Assembly (NCBI GenBank): GCA_050011535.1
Contig: JBEKIX010000004.1
Span: 21,248 to 85,247 of the forward strand
Reading direction: 5' to 3'
DNA length: 64,000 bases
DNA from: JAFNAG01 sp050011535
GTDB lineage: Bacteria > Acidobacteriota > UBA6911
Shown one piece after another: positions 54,506 through 62,736 of the stretch; position 1 is the stretch's first letter, and each line of letters starts with the position of its first letter. The notes under the pieces are model-generated. The model was given only the letters and a program-made list of their open reading frames with translations. It was not told where the DNA came from and ran no database searches. The position numbers were made by a program, and so were the translations under genes.

Positions 54506-56350
54506 ATGAAAAATAGCTCCATAAATATGTCCGAAACCCGGTCCATCTCATTTGATGCGAAACTCGACAATCTGCCTGCTTCGCCGGGTGTCTATCTCTT
54601 CAAAGACGCCGGGGGCACGATCATTTATGTCGGGAAAGCGTTGTCTCTTCGGAACCGGGTGCGCTCCTATTTCCAGGAGAGCCGTGCGACCGATCCCAAG
54701 ACCGACCACCTGGTAGCCGAGGTTGCCGACCTGGAGACCATCCTGGTCGACAGTGAAGTGGAAGCCCTGATTCTCGAATCGACGCTGGTCAAGCGAAACC
54801 AACCGCGCTATAACGTCAACCTGAAGGATGACAAGAGCTTCCCCTACCTCAAACTCACGGTCAACGAGCCGTTCCCGCGCATTTTCGTCACGCGCCGCAT
54901 CAGGCAGGATGGAGCGCTGTATTACGGTCCCTATCTGCCGGCGAGCTATGCTCGTCAGACCATCCGCTTGATCAACAGGTATTTCAAGCTGCGCACCTGC
55001 AATCTGCCGATCGACGGGACCATGTCCCGGCCTTGCCTGGATTACCAGATGAAGCGCTGCCTCGGCCCTTGCGTAACGGGGCTGTGCTCCAGGGAAGACT
55101 ATTTGCGGGCGGTGGAGGACGTGAAGCTTCTGCTCTCAGGCCGGACGGACAGCCTGATTCGCGAGCTGGAGCGGCGCATGGAACAGGCTGCTGAAGATCT
55201 CCGCTACGAAGCCGCCGCCATGTATCGCGATTGGATCGCGATGGTGCGTGACACATCGGAGCGGCAGAAGATGATTCTCGAAGGCGAGGATGATACTGAC
55301 CTGTTCGGCTACCACCAGGAGGGCGCCCAACTTGCCATGGCGGTCTTTGCCGTGCGCGGAGGGAGGATTGTCGGCAGGCGGGAGTTTTACTGGGAAGATC
55401 TGTTGTCCTTTGATCCGGGCGATTTTTTCTCCTCCGCCCTCGAGCAGTACTATCTGCAGGACACTTTTACTCCCGTGGAAATTCTGATTCCGGCCGATAT
55501 CGAAGATGCCGGGGCCTTGGAAACCTGGCTCTCCGAGCGCAAGGGCCGCAGGGTTCACATACGCTCGCCGCGGCGCGGGCTTAAAGCGGGTCTGTTGGAT
55601 CTGGTGACGCGCAACGCACAAATGGCCTTTGAAACTCGGTTCCGCATTGTAAAGCCACGGGGTGAGGAACTCCTTCGACCTCTTCGGGAAGTGCTCGGCC
55701 TTGGGACGTTGCCGCGCCGGATCGAAGCGTTCGACATCTCCCACACGCAGGGCGCCGCCACGGTGGCCAGCATGGTCGTGTGCGAAAACGGGGACATGAA
55801 AAGGAAGGACTATCGTAAGTTCAAGATCGAGGATGTCAAAGGGCCGGACGATTTCGCTTCCATGCGCGAGGTCGTACACCGGCACTACGAAGATGTTCTT
55901 CAGGGAGACGGCCAGCCGATGCCGGACCTGATCCTCATCGACGGCGGCAAGGGCCAACTCTCCGCTGCCGCAGAGGCGCTCTCCGATCTGGGGATGGAAG
56001 ATCAGGCGGTTGCAGCGATCGCGAAACGAGAAGAGATCCTGTTCATGCACGGACAGATCGAACCCATCGTTCTGCCCCGGGAGTCTCCAGTTCTGCACCT
56101 GATTCAGATGCTCCGGGACGAGGCCCACCGATTCGCGGTAAGCTATCACAGGAAACGGCTTGAAATGCGCGATCACTCGTCTGAACTCGACGCCGTGCCG
56201 GGAATCGGCGAGGTACGCAAGAAAGTGTTGTTGCGCGCCTTCGGAAGCCTGGAGCGGGTTCGGAATGCGAAGTTTGAGGAGCTGGCACCTTACGTCGGGC
56301 CCAAGGCGGCCGCCAAACTTGTCGAGTACTTTGCGAAAAGCCTGGAATAA
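54506..56350 (+). CDS. uvrC: Excinuclease ABC subunit C
   Basis: Makes both incisions in nucleotide excision repair together with UvrAB. About 614 aa. The N-terminal GIY-YIG nuclease is seen as SPGVYLFKDAGGTIIYVGKAL, a cysteine cluster CLDYQMKRCLGPCVTGLC follows, then a UVR domain (RMEQAAEDLRYEAAAMYRDWI). The RNase H-like domain (IEAFDISHTQGAATVASMVV; DLILIDGGKGQLSAA) and the C-terminal helix-hairpin-helix (AVPGIGEVRKKVLLRAFGS) complete it. Start ATG 54506 or 54527 is likely; the open frame begins inside yqeY. Confidence 0.96.
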   Translation: MKNSSINMSETRSISFDAKLDNLPASPGVYLFKDAGGTIIYVGKALSLRNRVRSYFQESRATDPKTDHLVAEVADLETILVDSEVEALILESTLVKRNQPRYNVNLKDDKSFPYLKLTVNEPFPRIFVTRRIRQDGALYYGPYLPASYARQTIRLINRYFKLRTCNLPIDGTMSRPCLDYQMKRCLGPCVTGLCSREDYLRAVEDVKLLLSGRTDSLIRELERRMEQAAEDLRYEAAAMYRDWIAMVRDTSERQKMILEGEDDTDLFGYHQEGAQLAMAVFAVRGGRIVGRREFYWEDLLSFDPGDFFSSALEQYYLQDTFTPVEILIPADIEDAGALETWLSERKGRRVHIRSPRRGLKAGLLDLVTRNAQMAFETRFRIVKPRGEELLRPLREVLGLGTLPRRIEAFDISHTQGAATVASMVVCENGDMKRKDYRKFKIEDVKGPDDFASMREVVHRHYEDVLQGDGQPMPDLILIDGGKGQLSAAAEALSDLGMEDQAVAAIAKREEILFMHGQIEPIVLPRESPVLHLIQMLRDEAHRFAVSYHRKRLEMRDHSSELDAVPGIGEVRKKVLLRAFGSLERVRNAKFEELAPYVGPKAAAKLVEYFAKSLE

Positions 56351-56360
56351 GCCCGGATTA

Positions 56361-56421
56361 CGAATTCGAGATTCGAGATTCAAGATTCTCAATCTCGAAT
56401 TTCGAATCTCGAATTTCGAAT
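56361..56421. repeat. Short-unit palindromic repeat between convergent genes
   Basis: Units of ATTCGAGATT and their complement AATCTCGAAT alternate over 60 bases (for example 56371-56380 against 56391-56400), giving a long AT-rich hairpin. It lies between the ends of uvrC and the pyrophosphorylase gene, where it could terminate both transcripts. Confidence 0.6.
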
Positions 56422-56429
56422 CATTGGGG

Positions 56430-57470
56430 CTAAAGGACGCTGTAGTCGGTGATGATGGCCTTGTCGCCCAGCACGGTTCCGGGACGCACCCTGGCTCCCT
56501 CACCAATGTGGCACTGGCGTCCGAGGATGGCACCTTCGATGCGCGCATGCGCCCTGATGCGGTTCTGGCTCCAGATCACGGAATCCTTGATCAAGGCTCC
56601 TTCTTCGATTCGACAGTCCTCTCCGAGCACTGAATTCTCGATGACCACGCCCGGTTTGATCACGCAACCCCCGTCGAGAATCGAGTAGGAGTCGATCTGC
56701 ACCTGGCGTTTCTCCCAATCGTTCGGCGGGCAGGATTTCAGAGGGTAACCGGGGAGCTTTACACGCCCCGAAATAATGCCGTAGTGCGCTTCCAGGTATT
56801 TTTGAGGGCTGCCGATATCCTGCCAGTAAGCGCGCGTCAAGTAAGTATAGATCCGGGCGCCTTCCGCCAGCATTGACGGAAAAATCTCGCGCTCGAAACT
56901 CTGGGATCCTTCCTTGGGGATCCGGTCGAGCACCGAGCGCTCCAATATGTAGATGCCCGCGTTGATCGTGTCTCCGGTAATTTCGTCTTCGGGAGGCTTT
57001 TCGAGGAACCTCATCACCCGACCGTCGCCGTCGGCCTCCACCATGCCGTATCCGCTTGGGTTCATCACACGCGCCGTCACGATGGTAGCGTCCGCCTTGT
57101 GCTCCTGATGGAACTGGATGACTTCGCGAAGATCGGTATCCGTGAGGATATCTCCGTTGAGTACGAGGGTCGTATCGTCAATCAGGTTTTCGGCGGCCTT
57201 GAACGCGCCCGCAGTCCCGCGAGGGAAGTCCTCGTAGGTGTAGCGCATGGTTACGCCGAATTTCATGCCATCCCCAAAGATGTCGGTGATCTTCCGCGGC
57301 TGATAGGAGAGGCCCAGTATGATCTCGGTAAGGCCGGCGCGCTTGATGTCATCGATCTGGAAGAACAGAAACGGGATGTTCGCCAGCGGAACGATCGGCT
57401 TGGGGATGTGCAACGCCAGAGGCCGGAGATGAGCCCCTTTCCCGCCCGCGAGAATGAATGCCTTGATCAA
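56430..57470 (-). CDS. Sugar-nucleotide pyrophosphorylase (mannose-1-phosphate guanylyltransferase-like)
   Basis: About 346 aa. The nucleotidyltransferase domain begins IKAFILAGGKGAHLRPLALHIPKPIVPLAN (LAGGKG and the KPxxP loop), with LVLNGDILTDTDL for metal binding and NAGIYILERSVL for the sugar. A left-handed beta-helix tail follows, with repeated hexapeptides (SVLGEDCRIEEGALIKDSVI). This layout fits GDP-mannose or glucose-1-phosphate nucleotidyltransferases, and the base specificity is not readable. TTG 57470, with GGAGG ten bases upstream, is preferred, but ATG 57545 is possible. A change from the usual Arg in LAGGxGTRLRPL to GAHLRPL is notable. Confidence 0.88.
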   Translation of the reverse strand: MIKAFILAGGKGAHLRPLALHIPKPIVPLANIPFLFFQIDDIKRAGLTEIILGLSYQPRKITDIFGDGMKFGVTMRYTYEDFPRGTAGAFKAAENLIDDTTLVLNGDILTDTDLREVIQFHQEHKADATIVTARVMNPSGYGMVEADGDGRVMRFLEKPPEDEITGDTINAGIYILERSVLDRIPKEGSQSFEREIFPSMLAEGARIYTYLTRAYWQDIGSPQKYLEAHYGIISGRVKLPGYPLKSCPPNDWEKRQVQIDSYSILDGGCVIKPGVVIENSVLGEDCRIEEGALIKDSVIWSQNRIRAHARIEGAILGRQCHIGEGARVRPGTVLGDKAIITDYSVL

Positions 57471-57559
57471 CTCCGAATTTCCTCCATCGAATGAGAATTG
57501 TACCACACTCTTTCGGAGCGCGGTTAGAATCCGGACCCGCTTCATGGTATATGTAGGAC

Positions 57560-58693
57560 ATGCAGCTAAGAGGATTTCAGTTGTTCCGGCTTGCCGGAAT
57601 TCAAGTCATCATTGATTACTCGTGGTTCATCATATTCCTGCTGGTTGTTTACAGCATGGCGGAGGGTTATTTCCCGGCGGTGCAGCAGCAGTTTACGGGT
57701 GTCCAGTACTGGACCATGGGGGTAGCAGCCGCCACCTTGTTTTTTCTCTCAGTTCTGCTTCATGAGCTGGCTCATTCTTTTGTCGCGATGCACTATGGGA
57801 TCCGGATCACGATAATTCGCTTGTTTCTATTCGGAGGACTGTCGCAGGCCGTATCCGAACCGGATTCGGGGCGTCATGAGTTCCTGATTGCTCTGGCAGG
57901 ACCGGCCATGAGCATGACGCTCGGCTTTGCCTTCGGCACCCTCTACGGCTTGATGTTTTTCGCAGGCAGACTCGGTCCCGTCGCCGCAATCGCCTGGTAT
58001 CTTGCGGGAGCAAACGTTCTTCTGGCGTTGTTCAACTTAATTCCCGGGTTCCCTCTGGACGGAGGCCGGATTCTCCGTGCGATCCTCTGGGATAAGTGGG
58101 GTGATTTGACACGCGCCACCCGCGTCGTCAGTCAGACTGGCAATTCCTTCTCCTTGTTTTTCATCATCCTCGGGGTGCTGATGTTTCTACTTGCACAGAG
58201 CCTCCTCCCCGGACTCTGGCTTGTGTTTCTGGGGCTGTTCATGAAACAGGCTGCCCTCGGAAGCTATCAAGCGGTTGTCATCCGCGAATCGCTGGCCGGA
58301 GTGCAGGTTCGACAAGTGATGAAGGAGAACGTTGTATCCGTAGATTGGCTCGCCTCGATCGACGAGCTGGTTCGGGATTATATCTATAAGCATCAATTCA
58401 CAAACTTCCCGGTGTTTAATCGCGAAGAATTGATCGGGATGGTGTCTCTGGTCCAGGTCAAGGCGGTGCCGAAGGAGTTGTGGATGTTTAAGCAGGTCCG
58501 CGATATCATGACACCGATCGAACAGGTTGCCTGCCTCAACCCTGCGGATGACGCAACCGAGGCGTTCAAGCGGATGGTGTCGGAAGATCTGGGGCGCATG
58601 CCTGTGATTGAGGAAGGCAGGCTGGTGGGAATCGTATCGCGCCAGGATCTCCTGGACCTGTTCAAGATCAAATCGGATTTGGGCATTTCCTGA
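57560..58693 (+). CDS. Site-2 protease family protein with CBS domains
   Basis: 377 aa membrane metalloprotease of the M50B (SpoIVFB/Rip3-like) group. The zinc motif HELAHSFVAMHYG is at about residues 70-82 and the second, NLIPGFPLDGGRIL, is near 155-168. About six membrane segments precede a cytoplasmic pair of CBS domains (VRQVMKENVVSVDWLASIDE; DIMTPIEQVACLNPADDATE). The CBS part may sense nucleotides and control proteolysis. The next gene, for a tandem Usp protein, starts 27 bases later, so the two are likely co-transcribed. Confidence 0.93.
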   Translation: MQLRGFQLFRLAGIQVIIDYSWFIIFLLVVYSMAEGYFPAVQQQFTGVQYWTMGVAAATLFFLSVLLHELAHSFVAMHYGIRITIIRLFLFGGLSQAVSEPDSGRHEFLIALAGPAMSMTLGFAFGTLYGLMFFAGRLGPVAAIAWYLAGANVLLALFNLIPGFPLDGGRILRAILWDKWGDLTRATRVVSQTGNSFSLFFIILGVLMFLLAQSLLPGLWLVFLGLFMKQAALGSYQAVVIRESLAGVQVRQVMKENVVSVDWLASIDELVRDYIYKHQFTNFPVFNREELIGMVSLVQVKAVPKELWMFKQVRDIMTPIEQVACLNPADDATEAFKRMVSEDLGRMPVIEEGRLVGIVSRQDLLDLFKIKSDLGIS

Positions 58694-58720
58694 TCGTTTT
58701 CTGATTCGACGGGAGGGTTT

Positions 58721-59578
58721 ATGCTCGCCTCCATCCTGCTGCCGCTGGCTGACGGCCCCGACTGGGAGCACGCCGAAGAGTACGCCTTATGGCTGGCCCA
58801 GAAAGGCGGCCACATTCAGGCGCTAGGGGTTATCGACATCAAGGCATTCGAGATCCCCGTGCTTGGCACCGCCGACGGGTTCATGCCGCCGGTGGTATCG
58901 CCTCCCATTGAAGAAAGCCAGGTTCTTCTGGATGACCTCGCGAAGCTTGCCAAGGAACGCCTCGACCGGTTTGGGCGGGCCTGCGAAGCCAGAGGGCTCT
59001 CCGTCTCGACCGAGATCAGGACCGGCATCCCCGGAGACGTAATCGTGCGGGAATCGGTCGCGCACGACATCGTGGTCATGTCGCGCTCCGGGTATGCGCG
59101 GGTAGTAAAGAATGGCAACTGGTCGTTGGACCCGCTGGTATCCTGCGTGATCCGCGGCTCGATCCGGCCGGTTCTGGTAGCCGGCGGCAAATTCCCATCC
59201 GCAGGGGCGATCAAGCGCCTTGTGGCCGCGTATGACGGAAGCGTCCACGCTTCACGCGCCCTCAGCATTGCCGCGGAACTGAGTGCCGGCTACGAGGTCC
59301 AATGCATCCTGGTCACGGTTGCCCCAACAGAGGAGGCGGGCGTGGAAGTCCTGTCTCCCGCTGAGGCATTTCTGTACCACCGCGGGGTGACGCCCAGCAG
59401 GAAAGTAGTCATCGGCTCCAAGGTCTCGGAATCGCTGTGCGACATCGTCGCCACGGAAGGCGCGGACATATTGGTCATGGGAGCCTATGGTCACAGCCCT
59501 ATCCGGGAAATGTTTTTCGGCTGTACGACGGAGCGCATTCTCTCCCACTGTGATGCGACGGTGATTTTGCAGTCTTAA
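58721..59578 (+). CDS. Tandem universal stress protein (two UspA domains)
   Basis: 285 aa with two Usp folds. Domain 1 spans about residues 1-150 and domain 2 about 160-285. Domain 2 ends in a G-x2-G-x9-G(S/T)-like pattern (VMGAYGHSPIREMFFGCTTERILSH), typical of ATP-binding Usp proteins. Domain 1 has a less complete motif (VMSRSGYARVVKNGNW...). The ribosome site GGGAGG precedes the ATG. It follows the CBS protease gene closely, suggesting a joint nucleotide-linked stress response. Confidence 0.9.
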   Translation: MLASILLPLADGPDWEHAEEYALWLAQKGGHIQALGVIDIKAFEIPVLGTADGFMPPVVSPPIEESQVLLDDLAKLAKERLDRFGRACEARGLSVSTEIRTGIPGDVIVRESVAHDIVVMSRSGYARVVKNGNWSLDPLVSCVIRGSIRPVLVAGGKFPSAGAIKRLVAAYDGSVHASRALSIAAELSAGYEVQCILVTVAPTEEAGVEVLSPAEAFLYHRGVTPSRKVVIGSKVSESLCDIVATEGADILVMGAYGHSPIREMFFGCTTERILSHCDATVILQS

Positions 59579-59679
59579 AGCTCCCGGGCGCGCTTTTGAG
59601 GATTTTGTTGCGGATTTTGGAACTATCCTGGAATTAAACTCAAACTCCGCACTGCAAAATGCCGATTCAGCACGTTTTA

Positions 59680-59708
59680 TTGCTTCAATCGCCCTTTTCT
59701 CTGATAAA
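59680..59708 (+). promoter_or_regulatory. Candidate sigma-70 promoter for pgsA
   Basis: TTGCTT (59680-59685) and GATAAA (59703-59708) are separated by 17 bases and lie 32 bases upstream of the pgsA start. The match is moderate (four of six and four of six). Confidence 0.4.
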
Positions 59709-59740
59709 ATCTGGGCTATAAAGACAGCGATTAATCAAAT

Positions 59741-60454
59741 ATGAATCTCCCGAACAGTTTGACTCTGGCGCGCATTTTCTTAGTGCCCATCGTCGTTGTG
59801 GTCTTGTTGACGACGCCCAGTCAGCCGGATCGGATTCATACGTGGGCCATTTGGGGCATTTCGCTGTTTTTGGGCGCCGCGCTTACGGATCTTCTCGATG
59901 GATATTTCGCGCGGCGGCGAAAGCAGGTGACGACACTCGGGCGGCTCCTCGATCCTGTAGCGGACAAGCTCTTGATTTCCTCGGCGCTCGTTTCTCTGGT
60001 GCAACTCCAGCTCGCTCCCGCATGGATGGTTGCCATCATCATCGGGCGGGAGTTTGCCGTGAGTGGACTGCGCAGCATCGCAGCATCCGAAGGTTTCACG
60101 ATTGATGTATCGACTTTGGGCAAGGGAAAGATGGTGCTCCAGGTGGCGGCTGTGGTTGGGCTCATTCTGGGACATGCCCATCCGGGATGGATCATGCAGA
60201 CCGCGAACCTCCTGCTCGGAGCCGTGATGCTCCTGGCGCTCCTTTCGATGGTCGAGTATTTCGTAGAGTTCTGGTCCAAGTTGGATACCAGCATTAAACA
60301 TCGCGAACACCGGCGTCTGCGCATCCTCCAACGGAAACGCCAGATCATGGCCGAGCGGCGGGAGCTCCGCCGCCTGAGGCGGCTCGAACGCCTGAGGAAC
60401 GCCAAGCTGGAGGTCGATCCTCCGTCCGTTGACGGCGTGCGCAATTCAGGATGA
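59741..60454 (+). CDS. pgsA: CDP-diacylglycerol-glycerol-3-phosphate 3-phosphatidyltransferase
   Basis: Makes phosphatidylglycerol phosphate in the membrane from CDP-diacylglycerol, using the product of cdsA. 237 aa. The CDP-alcohol transferase signature D-G-x2-A-R-x8-G-x3-D-x3-D appears as LLDGYFARRRKQVTTLGRLLDPVADK. About five membrane segments are seen. An unusual C-terminal tail of about 45 residues is rich in Arg and Leu (RRLRILQRKRQIMAERRELR). Its stop overlaps the AMMECR1-domain gene by four bases (ATGA). Confidence 0.93.
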   Translation: MNLPNSLTLARIFLVPIVVVVLLTTPSQPDRIHTWAIWGISLFLGAALTDLLDGYFARRRKQVTTLGRLLDPVADKLLISSALVSLVQLQLAPAWMVAIIIGREFAVSGLRSIAASEGFTIDVSTLGKGKMVLQVAAVVGLILGHAHPGWIMQTANLLLGAVMLLALLSMVEYFVEFWSKLDTSIKHREHRRLRILQRKRQIMAERRELRRLRRLERLRNAKLEVDPPSVDGVRNSG

Positions 60455-61065
60455 TGTACTTACCCGTGCCTCGAAGGTTGCGTTCAAGGCGCGATCCACC
60501 TGCAATCATGGAAACGGACCAGCCGATTCTGGAAGAAACCGCGCGGCGGGAACTGCTGGCGCTGTCACGTGCCACACTCGAAGGCTATCTGGCAACCGAT
60601 CGAATCCCTGAATGGGACGTAGTGCACCCCGAGCTGCGACGGCGCAGCGGCGCTTTCGTCTCCTTGCACAAAGGGGAAGAGTTGAGAGGCTGCATCGGCA
60701 TGCTTTCGGAGGACCATGAGCTGTTCCGGACTGTCCAACGCTGCACGATAAGCGCTGCTTTGGAGGACAGCCGTTTTCGCCCTGTTACGCCCGAGGAGGT
60801 CCCTGAACTCAGCATCGAAATCTCGGTGCTTTCGCCGCTGCGGCGTGTAACCGACGTAGGCCTCATCGAAGTGGACAAACACGGGCTGGTTATCACGCTC
60901 GGAAACCTGCGCGGTCTCCTGCTGCCGCAGGTGGCCACAAAATACCATTGGGATCGTGATACCTTTCTCGCGCAGACCTGCCGCAAGGCGGGACTGCCAA
61001 GCAATGCCTGGCGTGATCCGAAGGTTGTCATCCAGATTTTTGAAGCGCAAGTCTTTTCGGAATGA
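60451..61065 (+). CDS. AMMECR1-domain protein (AmmeMemoRadiSam system protein A)
   Basis: 204 aa. The AMMECR1 domain is marked by GAFVSLHKGEELRGCIGML, AALEDSRFRPVTPEEVPELSIEISVLSPLRRV, HGLVITLGNLRGLLLPQVA and WDRDTFLAQTCRKAGLP. The first 20 residues look additional; ATG 60508 (METDQPILEE) may be the true start. In many genomes this domain is encoded with MEMO1 and a radical SAM protein; here the MEMO1-like gene is 22 kb away and the radical SAM member is absent. It is coupled to pgsA by a four-base overlap. Its biochemical activity is not established. Confidence 0.9.
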   Translation: MMYLPVPRRLRSRRDPPAIMETDQPILEETARRELLALSRATLEGYLATDRIPEWDVVHPELRRRSGAFVSLHKGEELRGCIGMLSEDHELFRTVQRCTISAALEDSRFRPVTPEEVPELSIEISVLSPLRRVTDVGLIEVDKHGLVITLGNLRGLLLPQVATKYHWDRDTFLAQTCRKAGLPSNAWRDPKVVIQIFEAQVFSE

Positions 61066-61351
61066 CCTCGAAAATCCCCTCCTCTAAGAGGATCTGCCGC
61101 ACGCGGGTGCAAGTTTCAGATTGGCTGTTTGCGCGGCGCGCCAGGTAGCGTAGATTCTCTCCGTGTAAGTCTATTCTCCGCTACGATCCTTGCCGATACG
61201 AGAGAGGGATGGGCGTGCAGGTGTGCATGCCTCGCGAGGAATCTTAATAGCGCTGGAGCTTCTCGTGCCTTCGTTCTCTGCCATACAGGGTCGTGTTGTG
61301 AGGCGCTCGAAGGAGCGGGAACCTCAATCCCGCGCTGTCAAAACGAGCCAA

Positions 61352-62053
61352 ATGCCTATGAAGTGCCTGGATTCAATAATAGAAACCAAGTGCATACGTG
61401 TCGTGCTCATTGACGATCAACAGCTCTTCAGGACGGGCATCAAGTCGTTGATCGGGAACGACAATGGCATCAGGGTGGTGGGCGAGGCCGGAAGTCCCAC
61501 GGAGGCTCTGGCGGCAGTCAAACACGAGCAACCCGACGTAATCCTCCTCGATCATACGCTCCGCGGCGAATGTGGGCTCGACCTCCTGCCCGTCCTGCTG
61601 GCGGCGGCTGAAAACGCAAAGATCCTGGTCCTCACCGAAACGCGCGACGCGGAAACTCATCGCAAGGCTGTACGTCTGGGCGCGAAGGGGCTGGTGTCCA
61701 AGGACTCTTCCTTTGCGGCGCTTGCCAAAGCAATCGAGAGGGTACACGCCGGCGAGGTGTGGTTGGATCGCTCCATGACGGCCGACGTGCTCGAGGATTT
61801 GACACGCAGGAAAGAGACGCAGAAACTCAATCCCGAAGAGGCTAAAATCGTCACGCTCACCGACCGCGAGCGCGAGGTGATCACATCTGTCGGTGAAGGG
61901 CTGAAAAACAAGCAGATCGGCGAACGGCTGTTCATCAGTGACGTGACCGTGCACCATCACCTGACTTCGATTTACAGCAAGCTTGAGGTCTCGGATCGGC
62001 TGGAACTCGTGATTTACGCATACCGCCACGGGCTGGTCCCGATTCCGCGTTGA
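61352..62053 (+). CDS. Response regulator, NarL/LuxR type
   Basis: 233 aa. The receiver domain has acidic pocket IRVVLIDDQQ, phosphorylation site DVILLDHTLRG, and conserved Thr/Lys (ILVLTET; AKGLVSKDSSF). A GerE/LuxR helix-turn-helix follows (LTDREREVITSVGEGLKNKQ and ISDVTVHHHLTSIYSKLEV). Start ATG 61352 or 61358 is chosen; the open frame extends upstream to 61190 without conserved sequence. No sensor kinase gene is adjacent, so it is an orphan regulator. Its targets are unknown. Confidence 0.92.
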   Translation: MPMKCLDSIIETKCIRVVLIDDQQLFRTGIKSLIGNDNGIRVVGEAGSPTEALAAVKHEQPDVILLDHTLRGECGLDLLPVLLAAAENAKILVLTETRDAETHRKAVRLGAKGLVSKDSSFAALAKAIERVHAGEVWLDRSMTADVLEDLTRRKETQKLNPEEAKIVTLTDREREVITSVGEGLKNKQIGERLFISDVTVHHHLTSIYSKLEVSDRLELVIYAYRHGLVPIPR

Positions 62054-62087
62054 TCTTGCGGTGAATCCGCCCGATGAACCGGCAACT

Positions 62088-62453
62088 TCAGAGAAAGCGG
62101 TGCCGGGTTAGACTGACCGCGAATCCCTTGAGACCGTCGCCCTGAGCTTCAACCCGAACGATCTCGGCCCGCGCGACAAACACGGGGGCCGGCACGGTCG
62201 GGCTGGGCGCCAGCGAGAGCTTCACCACCATCACGATGCGCTTCCATTCGCGGATGTCCTCGGAGAGCCGCACATAGAGCCCGCGCGCGCAGAGATTTTC
62301 CAGATGGGCCTCACATTCCAGGCGCTCACCTGAAGTGGCGACTCCCACGATCCTCACGGGGAAGGGTGCGAGCAGGCGAGCGGTGCCCCTGCGTTCCATG
62401 CTTCCGTACTGGTTGCCTTTATCGCCGTCAGCGGTCGCGCCCCGATCTTCCAT
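62088..62453 (-). CDS. PilZ-domain protein
   Basis: 121 aa. After a short tail it contains ERRGTARLLAPFPVRIVGV, where ERR-x3-R is a variant of the cyclic di-GMP binding RxxxR motif, and ENLCARGLYVRLSEDI, matching the (D/N)xSxxG motif only loosely, with Cys where Ser is usual. Binding of cyclic di-GMP is therefore plausible but not assured. It may act with the GGDEF enzyme encoded at 12.1-13.2 kb. It converges on the response regulator gene. Confidence 0.75.
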   Translation of the reverse strand: MEDRGATADGDKGNQYGSMERRGTARLLAPFPVRIVGVATSGERLECEAHLENLCARGLYVRLSEDIREWKRIVMVVKLSLAPSPTVPAPVFVARAEIVRVEAQGDGLKGFAVSLTRHRFL

Positions 62454-62736
62454 TGGAACCTCCCAACATATCCTATCTTACGCAAGCCGTATGACCCCTT
62501 GCCTCTACCAGCCATCCGGCCGAACGGGTAACCATAAGGTACACGGATCTAACTTCCTGCGCATCGTCTGAGCCGACCAATCTCCATGGCCTGGCATGCC
62601 CATGTTCGACCGGACTGAATGGCTTAGTTGAGCCATTTGGGACAGCAATCCCAATGGGCCAGCGAGATCTTCAAGATCTGATCTGCGGTGTTTGAGGGCA
62701 CGATTGCTGCCCCGCAGCAAAGCAGGCCCGCCGAAA

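Noticed and set aside
55136..56548. 470-codon antisense open frame opposite uvrC
   Set aside because: The plus strand encodes a complete UvrC with all domains; the antisense frame has no recognisable motif.
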